From Treponema sp. (GTDB lineage: Bacteria; Spirochaetota; Spirochaetia; Treponematales; Treponemataceae), in assembly GCA_016297405.1 (NCBI GenBank), contig JAEDGP010000037.1, positions 1-19,807 on the forward strand: a stretch of DNA of 19,807 nt, read 5' to 3'. Shown here in pieces: positions 14,895 through 19,807 of the stretch; positions within the stretch are counted from its first letter, which is position 1, and each line of letters begins with the position of its first letter. The notes beneath the pieces were generated by a model. The model was not told the origin of the DNA, searched no databases, and saw only the letters and a program-made list of their open reading frames with translations. The position numbers and the translations under genes are program-made.

Positions 14895-15563
14895 ATGAAA
14901 AAGTTTCTTTTTAATCTGATAGTTGGAATTCTGGCTTTTGGACTTTGTTCATGTGAGTCCACGCTAAAAGTAACTTCCACTACAAAAGGAGCGAAATTCG
15001 GTTTTGATGCGAAATTAGGTTCTGTTTTTCAGGATACCATAAAATCCATATCCCAAAATGTAGAAGGCGAATCCTCAAATGAAATTGCATTTGAAGCCGA
15101 AGAAATCCAGCAGGAGCTGGAAAAAGCTGGATTTAAAAATCCTAAGGTTTTTGCCCATGGAATTTCATCTCTTTCTATAACCATAGATTCAGAACGGAAA
15201 AATATGGACCCTGTAAATACAAGCGGATTTGTGTCTTATGGTAATGAAAAAACAGCTATTGCAGAAAATGGAGCTGGATCAAAAGTTCATGAAATTATTC
15301 TTTCAAATGAAAGTCTGAAAGCCATGTATAATCAGCTGCCTGTTGTATTTAAATCATATCTGGATTTGTTTGGTGCCCCGGTTTTTTCTGGTGAAGAAAT
15401 GACCGACCAGGAATACATTGAAATGATTGCCTGTGTTTATGGCCAGTCTTTGGCTGATGAAATTGCTGCTTCTGAATTGAAAGTATGTTTGGATAATGGA
15501 AAGGCTATTTCTGTTCCGTTAGTGAAATTATTGAATCTTGAGAACGAAATAAGAATAAACTAA
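14895..15563 (+). CDS. Lipoprotein of unknown function
   Basis: A 222-aa lipoprotein. The signal peptide (MKKFLFNLIVGILAFG) ends in a lipobox LCSC, with the acylated Cys at about residue 20. The mature part opens with a Thr/Ser/Lys-rich stretch. It then has an amphipathic helix around EEIQQELEKAGFKNPKVFA and a strand SSLSITIDSE, an arrangement that recalls small alpha-beta lipid- or ligand-binding domains. Two Cys lie in the C-terminal part (ACVYG and LKVCLD). I recognise no family. The start is an ATG 4 nt after AAGGTGG (14884-14890), one of the strongest ribosome sites in the window. The close spacing to the NlpC/P60 gene suggests an envelope role shared with it. Confidence 0.75.
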   Translation: MKKFLFNLIVGILAFGLCSCESTLKVTSTTKGAKFGFDAKLGSVFQDTIKSISQNVEGESSNEIAFEAEEIQQELEKAGFKNPKVFAHGISSLSITIDSERKNMDPVNTSGFVSYGNEKTAIAENGAGSKVHEIILSNESLKAMYNQLPVVFKSYLDLFGAPVFSGEEMTDQEYIEMIACVYGQSLADEIAASELKVCLDNGKAISVPLVKLLNLENEIRIN

Positions 15564-15575
15564 AGGCGAGTGAAA

Positions 15576-15785
15576 ATGAGTGTAGAAAATGAGAGAATAG
15601 ATGCTCTTGAAATAAAAATGTCATACCTGGAAGATTTTATGAATCAGATACAGGGCGTGGCTGTAGAGCAGGCAAAAACCATAGATAAGCTTAAAGCCGA
15701 AATTAAGATGATGTCTGAAAAATTGAGGGATGTTTCAGATTCTTTGGAAGGCGACATTCCAAGCAGAAAGCCGCCACACTACTAA
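15576..15785 (+). CDS. slyX: SlyX family protein
   Basis: A 69-aa acidic coiled-coil protein. It has the SlyX pattern: an N-terminal ERIDALEIKMSYLEDFMNQI heptad stretch, Q-x-x-x-I-x-x-L in the middle, and the C-terminal PPHY that marks the family. Function is unknown in all lineages; the E. coli gene lies next to slyD. The start is taken at ATG 15576, with AAGG (15563-15566) 9 nt upstream, rather than the in-frame GTG at 15570, which lies too close. It is the last gene of the NlpC/P60-lipoprotein unit; no clear terminator follows. Confidence 0.85.
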   Translation: MSVENERIDALEIKMSYLEDFMNQIQGVAVEQAKTIDKLKAEIKMMSEKLRDVSDSLEGDIPSRKPPHY

Positions 15786-15839
15786 GCAAAGTGGATTTTA
15801 TGGTGCTGGGAGATTGTCAGGTGTATTTTATTTTGACAA

Positions 15840-15868
15840 TTGAACAAAATATGTAAAAATGTTAATTT
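15840..15868 (+). promoter_or_regulatory. Promoter of the rRNA methyltransferase-TetR unit
   Basis: TTGAAC (15840-15845) and TTAATT (15863-15868) are 17 nt apart, and the -10 ends 6 nt before the ATG, again the leaderless distance. An overlapping TTGACA (15833-15838) with TAAAAA (15854-15859) is an alternative giving a 9-nt leader. No Shine-Dalgarno is present. Confidence 0.45.
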
Positions 15869-15874
15869 TGAACT

Positions 15875-17077
15875 ATGAATACACTTGTAGCATTGTGCCC
15901 AATAGGTGCAGAAAAAATTCTTGGCAATGAACTTAAACATCTGGGATATAAACTGGCTGGCAATTCTACAGGCCGTGTCAGCTTCCTTGGTGATGATGAC
16001 GCATTGTTCCGCGCAAATCTTTGCCTAAGAACTGCAGATCGCGTTTTTCTTCAGATGGCCTGCTACAAAGCAGAAGATTTTGATCAGCTTTTTGACGGAG
16101 TTCATTCCATCAACTGGCAGGATTATTTCAAAAAAGACACAAAAGTTGTAATCGATAAAGTTCGCAGCTTCAGAAGCAAATTGAACTCCGAGCATGCCAT
16201 TCAGGGAATGGTTCAAAAGGCAATTTATCAAAAGCTTGGGGAACGCTGGCATATGTCATCGTTGCCAGAAACCGGTGCAGAGTCTGCAGTTCGTGTTTAT
16301 CTTGACGAAAACGAAGTATTGATTTTGCTTGACCTTTCGGGGCTTCCATTGCATAAGCGCGGATATCGTGTAGACGGCGGCATTGCTCCCTTAAGGGAAA
16401 CCGTAGCTGCTGTTCTGCTTCAGGAAATGATGTGGCGCAGAAAAACACCATTGCACGATCCATTCTGTGGTTCGGGAACAATAGCAATTGAAGCAGCTCT
16501 TTACGCATACAACGTAGCTCCTGGCTTTGGCCGCCGTTTTGCTTTGGAAAATCTGCCGATTTTCAATTCTAAGCGCGCAGCAGAGATTAAAAAAGAAGAA
16601 GCTGCAAAAATTCGCACAGATGTAGAAGTTCGCATTACAGGCTCTGATTTGGATCCTGAACAGGTTGCCCGTAGTAAAAAGAATGCGGAGTATGCTTGTG
16701 TAACGGCAGGTCGCGCGCTTCAGTCTATTGGCAATGATTCAAAAGTTTTGCGTCCAGATTTTGTTCAGGCTGATTATTCAGAACTTGGTGCTCCTTACGA
16801 TGAAGGGCTTATACTTTGTAATCCGCCTTATGGTGAGCGTCTTGGGGATGAAGCTCAGGCTGCAGAACTTTACAAGGGAATGGGATGTCTTTTTGAAAAT
16901 TTCCGGGGATGGGAATTTGGAATAATTACATCGCACAAACAGTTTCAGGAAAATTTTGGTCATTACGCAACAAAACTGAAAGATATAAAAGCAGGTAATT
17001 TGGATACAACTTTGTATCTTTATACAAAGCCGGCAAGTGGTGGCTATAATTTCAAGAAAAAAAATCAGGAAAAGTAA
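15875..17077 (+). CDS. THUMP-domain rRNA guanine-N2-methyltransferase (RlmL/YpsC, COG0116)
   Basis: A 400-aa SAM-dependent enzyme expected to make m2G in 23S rRNA (position 2445 for the E. coli homologue). The N-terminal ferredoxin-like/THUMP region (about residues 1-160) binds RNA and includes TADRVFLQM and the ITSHK-type contacts. The C-terminal Rossmann methyltransferase has the SAM loop DPFCGSGT (D195-T202), the acidic strand GSDLDP, and the catalytic NPPY (316-319) followed by GERL. It is the short form found outside the proteobacteria, without the fused RlmK domain, like B. subtilis YpsC. The TetR regulator starts on the base after its stop codon. The exact guanine cannot be assigned from sequence. 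Confidence 0.88.
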   Translation: MNTLVALCPIGAEKILGNELKHLGYKLAGNSTGRVSFLGDDDALFRANLCLRTADRVFLQMACYKAEDFDQLFDGVHSINWQDYFKKDTKVVIDKVRSFRSKLNSEHAIQGMVQKAIYQKLGERWHMSSLPETGAESAVRVYLDENEVLILLDLSGLPLHKRGYRVDGGIAPLRETVAAVLLQEMMWRRKTPLHDPFCGSGTIAIEAALYAYNVAPGFGRRFALENLPIFNSKRAAEIKKEEAAKIRTDVEVRITGSDLDPEQVARSKKNAEYACVTAGRALQSIGNDSKVLRPDFVQADYSELGAPYDEGLILCNPPYGERLGDEAQAAELYKGMGCLFENFRGWEFGIITSHKQFQENFGHYATKLKDIKAGNLDTTLYLYTKPASGGYNFKKKNQEK

Positions 17078-17671
17078 ATGGCGACTATCGTAGAGCATGA
17101 CAAACGCCGTCAGGAAATTTTGCAAAGGGCATTGGATGTTTTCATAGATGAAGGCTATGAGGATGTTACCTTTCAGAAAATTGCCGACCGTTGTGGAATT
17201 ACGCGAACAACACTTTACATTTATTTCAAGAACAAACGAGAGATTTTTTTGTGGAGCATCAAGCAGCTTACAGAAACTCTAGAAGTGCAGCTTCTGGAAG
17301 TGGTGAAAGATACAAGTCTTTCGTCAGAAGCTGCACTCAAAAAAATCTTTCGTATAATCATTGATGTATGTCAGGAAAATCCAAAACTTTTTACAGTATT
17401 GCTTTCCTATTTGATTCAATTGCAAAAATCTGGTGGAGATCCGGAAGAGCGGGTTCGTCGTCGAGTCATAAAAATCAGACATATCATTTGCATTGTTCTG
17501 ATTCGTGGCATGAAATCCGGTGAAGTAAAAAAGGTGAATCTGAAGGCCACAACGGAAATGCTTTATTCAGTCTTTGAATCTGCGATTTTTAAGATTGCGG
17601 TTTTGAATAAAACGGAGATTAGCGACATGATAGATGTTGCTGATGTTGCCATTGAAAATTTGATGGCATAA
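17078..17671 (+). CDS. TetR/AcrR family transcriptional regulator
   Basis: A 197-aa repressor. Residues about 9-56 form the TetR N-terminal DNA-binding domain, with the helix-turn-helix in VTFQKIADRCGITRTTLYIY and the following FKNKREIF. The C-terminal part (about 60-195) is helical and would hold the ligand pocket and dimer interface; it matches no specific subfamily I can name. The start follows the methyltransferase stop directly, with AGGA (17068-17071) 6 nt upstream, so it is co-transcribed with an rRNA enzyme, an unusual partner. Its targets are unknown. The nearest operator-like dyad in the window is at 5128-5143, far away and not evidence of a link. Confidence 0.88.
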   Translation: MATIVEHDKRRQEILQRALDVFIDEGYEDVTFQKIADRCGITRTTLYIYFKNKREIFLWSIKQLTETLEVQLLEVVKDTSLSSEAALKKIFRIIIDVCQENPKLFTVLLSYLIQLQKSGGDPEERVRRRVIKIRHIICIVLIRGMKSGEVKKVNLKATTEMLYSVFESAIFKIAVLNKTEISDMIDVADVAIENLMA

Positions 17672-17682
17672 AAAGAATGGTT

Positions 17683-17718
17683 GGGGTTAAATGCATTGCA
17701 TTTGACCCCGTTTTTTTT
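17683..17718 (+). terminator. Rho-independent terminator after tetR
   Basis: GGGGTTAAATGC (17683-17694) pairs with GCATTTGACCCC (17698-17709), 12 bp including one G-U pair around ATT, and is followed by T8 at 17711-17718. Confidence 0.92.
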
Positions 17719-17753
17719 GTAACTTACTAAAGGCTTGCTTTTTTGGAAATATA

Positions 17754-17767
17754 AATTGTGCTATAAA
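17754..17767 (+). promoter_or_regulatory. Extended -10 promoter for a leaderless exported-protein transcript
   Basis: TGC followed by TATAAA (17762-17767) ends 6 nt before the ATG at 17774. The surrounding 13-mer AATTGTGCTATAA is identical to the iorA promoter at 19045-19057. Confidence 0.65.
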
Positions 17768-17773
17768 TGTGAT

Positions 17774-18514
17774 ATGAAAAAGATTTTATCAGTTATATTT
17801 ATTTCTGTTTTAGGGGCCTTTTCGGCATTTGCTGAATTTGATTTAGGCCTTGATTATGGTTGTATGGGAATTCATGATTCCGATGTAGAATTTTCCACAA
17901 TCAACGGCGTTTCCTGTGATGATTTGAAAGGAAATTTGTTTGTTGCTGGTGGACTTGGGTTATCTGCAAATATAACATATTTTTGGAATGATTTGGAAAA
18001 TGATTTGACTATAACTGATCTGTTCTATGGCAAAGAATTTGTGGGCGCAAAAGCTGCTTCCGTAAATACATTTCAAACTGGTCTCTACGGCAGTTTTCAT
18101 TATCTTCAGGAATACCATGGCAATATCAAAATTAAAGAAAAATATCATTTGAATGAAGATTTTTCTGGAAAAGACTTATATTTTGCTCTAGGGTTTGATG
18201 GCCGCTTTAACTTCAGTATGCCGTTCTACATGGATATGATTCTTGGTTTTTATTTTAACTATGGCGACTATTCCAATTCCCATAATGTAGAAGTGGATAC
18301 ATTATCTTTTGGGGCTGAATGTGGCTGTTCTTTAGGTTACAGATTCTTGAACACAAGACATTTTGGAATGGCGTTATGCATAGGTGGAAAGCTGGCAGTT
18401 GGCCTAGGCATTGGCAACGTTCATGTTCCGTATAATTCAAAAGGCTCGGGCTTTACTGAACAGAGTGAAATATGGATAGATGCTTTTGGCGGCCTTAGAA
18501 TTATGCTAAAATAA
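17774..18514 (+). CDS. Exported beta-barrel-like protein of unknown function
   Basis: A 246-aa protein. It has a clear Sec signal peptide MKKILSVIFISVLGAFSAFA with cleavage before E21. The mature part is rich in Gly, Tyr and Phe, with repeated strand-like stretches of alternating polarity (FDLGLDYGCMG, LYFALGFDGRFNF, MDMILGFYFNYGDY, LSFGAECGCSLGYRF). It closes with a conserved-looking GGLRIMLK ending in a hydrophobic strand, as small outer-membrane barrels do. I recognise no named family. Start 17774 is chosen over the in-frame ATG-like start at 17735 because only it gives a proper signal peptide and the extended -10 sits exactly 6 nt upstream. Confidence 0.78.
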   Translation: MKKILSVIFISVLGAFSAFAEFDLGLDYGCMGIHDSDVEFSTINGVSCDDLKGNLFVAGGLGLSANITYFWNDLENDLTITDLFYGKEFVGAKAASVNTFQTGLYGSFHYLQEYHGNIKIKEKYHLNEDFSGKDLYFALGFDGRFNFSMPFYMDMILGFYFNYGDYSNSHNVEVDTLSFGAECGCSLGYRFLNTRHFGMALCIGGKLAVGLGIGNVHVPYNSKGSGFTEQSEIWIDAFGGLRIMLK

Positions 18515-18565
18515 AGTTGCAATATTAATTTTTGGCAGTTACACTTACTGGTGGAGGCGAATAAT

Positions 18566-19018
18566 TTGTATCGTTTTATGAAGATAAAAACCGTATTTTG
18601 TTTTGTGATATTTTGCTTTTTTTCTTGTTTTTGTTTTGCCGATGGGGCTGTTAATAAAGCATTTTCGATTGTTTCAGCTCCAACGGATTATAGTTTTGTA
18701 ACCTGGGATTTTTTTGCGGACCATAAATGTGATTTTGAATTAAAATTTTGGGATGCTAACGATGAGATGGTTGCACTAAATTATGAAGGTGTCTGGACCC
18801 GGGCAGGTGACAAAATAACTGCCATTATTGTGTGCGAAAAAGATAGCCATTTAAACGGGATGTTTTCAAATTTCAGAAATATGATGGATGAAAATCCTTG
18901 CATTGTTCGCTATTCGCCAGAAAATATGGAGCTGGTCATTGAGATTGATGTTTCTGAAGGATCTGAAATCTGGATTTCCGGCACCAAAATGGAATTTCAC
19001 GAAGCTAAGCATAACTAA
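18566..19018 (+). CDS. Small exported protein of unknown function
   Basis: About 150 aa, with a hydrophobic, Phe/Cys-rich signal peptide (core VFCFVIFCFFSCFCFA, cleavage before DG). The mature domain has a beta-rich look (VTWDFFADHKCDFELKF, MELVIEIDVSEGSEIWISG), compatible with a small beta-sandwich, and no family I recognise. The start is uncertain. GGAGG at 18553-18557 lies 8 nt before TTG 18566 but 20 nt before ATG 18578, so the ribosome site favours TTG; both choices give the same mature protein. It follows the barrel-like gene by about 50 nt with no terminator, so the two are probably transcribed together. Confidence 0.68.
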   Translation: MYRFMKIKTVFCFVIFCFFSCFCFADGAVNKAFSIVSAPTDYSFVTWDFFADHKCDFELKFWDANDEMVALNYEGVWTRAGDKITAIIVCEKDSHLNGMFSNFRNMMDENPCIVRYSPENMELVIEIDVSEGSEIWISGTKMEFHEAKHN

Positions 19019-19044
19019 TTATCGTAGTACAAACAAAAATAAAT

Positions 19045-19058
19045 AATTGTGCTATAAT
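19045..19058 (+). promoter_or_regulatory. Extended -10 promoter for a leaderless iorA transcript
   Basis: TGC followed by TATAAT (19053-19058) ends 6 nt before the ATG at 19065. There is no Shine-Dalgarno and no convincing -35. Confidence 0.68.
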
Positions 19059-19064
19059 TGTACC

Positions 19065-19807
19065 ATGTCAAAACAGATGATTATGGGAAACCAGGCAATT
19101 GCGCTTGGTGCATTAAAAGCCGGCGTAAATCTTGTTGCCGGATATCCTGGAACTCCTTCCAGCGAAATTATTGAATTTATTTCTAAATACAAAGAAAAGA
19201 CTGGAACTTACGTTGAATGGTCTATAAACGAAAAAGCTGCTGTAGAAGTTGCCGCTGGCGCAAGTTATGCAGGCAGCCGCACTCTTGTTACGATGAAGCA
19301 GGTGGGGCTTAATGTTGCCAGTGACCCTGTAATGTGCCTTAGCTACGTTGGCGTAAAAGGCGGAATGGTCATTGTTTCTGCAGATGACCCGGGCCCGATT
19401 TCCAGCCAGACGGAGCAGGATACCCGCAAGTTTGCGGAATTTTCAAAGCTGCCTTGCCTTGATCCGTCTACTCCCCAGGAAGCTTACGAAATGATTCAGG
19501 AAGCCTTTGAACTTTCCGAAAAATACAAAACTCCTGTTCTTTTGCGCCCAACAACTCGCGTTGACCACGCTTACGAAAGCATGGAAATGCCTGAGCTTTT
19601 GCCTTGCCGCACAAAAGGCGTTTTTGAAAAGGATTCTCAGCGCTGGGTAATTTTTCCGCGCCTTTCTTACGCAAATCATAAGACGATTTTTGAACGTAAT
19701 GAAAATGTTCTTCCAAAAGAATTTTCAGATTCTAAGTTCAATTATATTGTGGGAGGGGAAAGCCTTCCCCTCGGCCGCACTACGTTGCGTCCTACCCCTT
19801 CTGCGGG
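19065..19807 (+). CDS. iorA: Indolepyruvate:ferredoxin oxidoreductase alpha subunit, 5' part
   Basis: The first 247 codons of IorA, cut by the window edge. The enzyme oxidatively decarboxylates aryl pyruvates to aryl-acetyl-CoA with reduction of ferredoxin, using thiamine diphosphate, in anaerobic amino-acid catabolism. Visible landmarks are GNQAIALGALKAG, AGYPGTPSSEI, EWSINEKAAVEVAAGASYAG, TLVTMKQVGLNVASDP, and DDPGPISSQTEQDTR followed by FAEFSKLPCLDPSTPQEAYEM. All of these belong to the pyrimidine-binding and following domains. The C-terminal TPP-binding domain and ferredoxin motifs lie beyond the window. From about codon 229 the reading frame enters a GC-rich palindromic stretch (19749 onward) giving residues GGESLPLGRTTLRPTPSAG, unlike the family at this place. 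The frame stays open to the edge, so either an in-frame insertion or a broken gene is possible. Confidence 0.88.
   Translation, partial: MSKQMIMGNQAIALGALKAGVNLVAGYPGTPSSEIIEFISKYKEKTGTYVEWSINEKAAVEVAAGASYAGSRTLVTMKQVGLNVASDPVMCLSYVGVKGGMVIVSADDPGPISSQTEQDTRKFAEFSKLPCLDPSTPQEAYEMIQEAFELSEKYKTPVLLRPTTRVDHAYESMEMPELLPCRTKGVFEKDSQRWVIFPRLSYANHKTIFERNENVLPKEFSDSKFNYIVGGESLPLGRTTLRPTPSA
19749..19807. repeat. GC-rich palindromic insert within iorA (partial)
   Basis: Composition changes abruptly from AT-rich coding sequence to GC-rich at about 19749. The stretch holds the near-palindrome GGGGAAAGCCTTCCCC (19755-19770) and then a C-rich tract reaching the window end. It reads through the iorA frame without a stop. 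It looks like a dispersed repeat of the kind that can insert into genes; only its left part is visible. Confidence 0.55.

Noticed and set aside
17735..17773. Upstream start for the barrel-like protein
   Set aside because: It would place charged and Cys residues before the signal peptide, and the extended -10 would be inside the gene.
1..19807. CRISPR array, prophage, insertion sequence with transposase, or toxin-antitoxin pair
   Set aside because: No regularly spaced repeats, transposase, integrase, phage structural genes or small paired toxin-antitoxin frames were seen.

Overview
This is an AT-rich bacterial window that most resembles a host-associated Treponema (Spirochaetota). The pointers are spirochaete-style lipoprotein signals (Cys after short hydrophobic segments), an XPB-type helicase paired with a separate XPB-N-terminal-domain protein, a preQ1-controlled queF/queuosine-precursor-transporter pair, an EFR1-type flavodoxin/ferredoxin, several small exported barrel-like proteins, and an indolepyruvate:ferredoxin oxidoreductase. 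The genus is an inference from gene content and style, not from a search.

Layout. 1-1010: a 47-bp palindromic repeat abuts the Shine-Dalgarno of rlmB (23S rRNA Gm methyltransferase), followed by an unusual GC-rich non-coding island. 1010-2466: promoter, a preQ1-I riboswitch overlapping the ribosome binding site, queF, then a YhhQ-type queuosine precursor transporter. 2476-5050: a leaderless SDR/epimerase with a C-terminal zinc knuckle, fused end-to-start with an EFR1-type flavodoxin-ferredoxin. 5086-6747: NhaC-family antiporter with its own promoter, an operator-like dyad and a strong terminator, then a second inverted repeat and a second copy of the 47-bp repeat. 6851-9668: a GH25 muramidase lipoprotein, ettA (ABC-F), and a strong terminator facing a convergent unit. 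9667-13673 (minus strand): an XPB/Ssl2 helicase and its partner, overlapping by 4 bp. 13769-15785: an exported NlpC/P60 protein with a barrel-like C-terminus, a lipoprotein and slyX. 15840-17718: a THUMP-type rRNA guanine methyltransferase directly joined to a TetR regulator and closed by a terminator. 17762-19018: two exported proteins. 19053-19807: the 5' part of iorA, whose visible end runs into a GC-rich palindromic sequence that does not look like normal IorA.

Themes. Translation and RNA modification dominate (rlmB, queF, queuosine precursor uptake, ettA, RlmL-like), alongside cell-envelope remodelling (GH25, NlpC/P60, lipoproteins, barrels). A repeated architectural signal is an extended or near-consensus -10 element placed 5-7 nt before the start codon with no Shine-Dalgarno. 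This suggests leaderless mRNAs for about five genes, while neighbouring genes carry ordinary Shine-Dalgarno sites. The least explained parts are the dispersed palindromic repeat, the GC-rich island after rlmB, the GC-rich insert inside iorA, and the SDR-zinc-knuckle/EFR1 pair.
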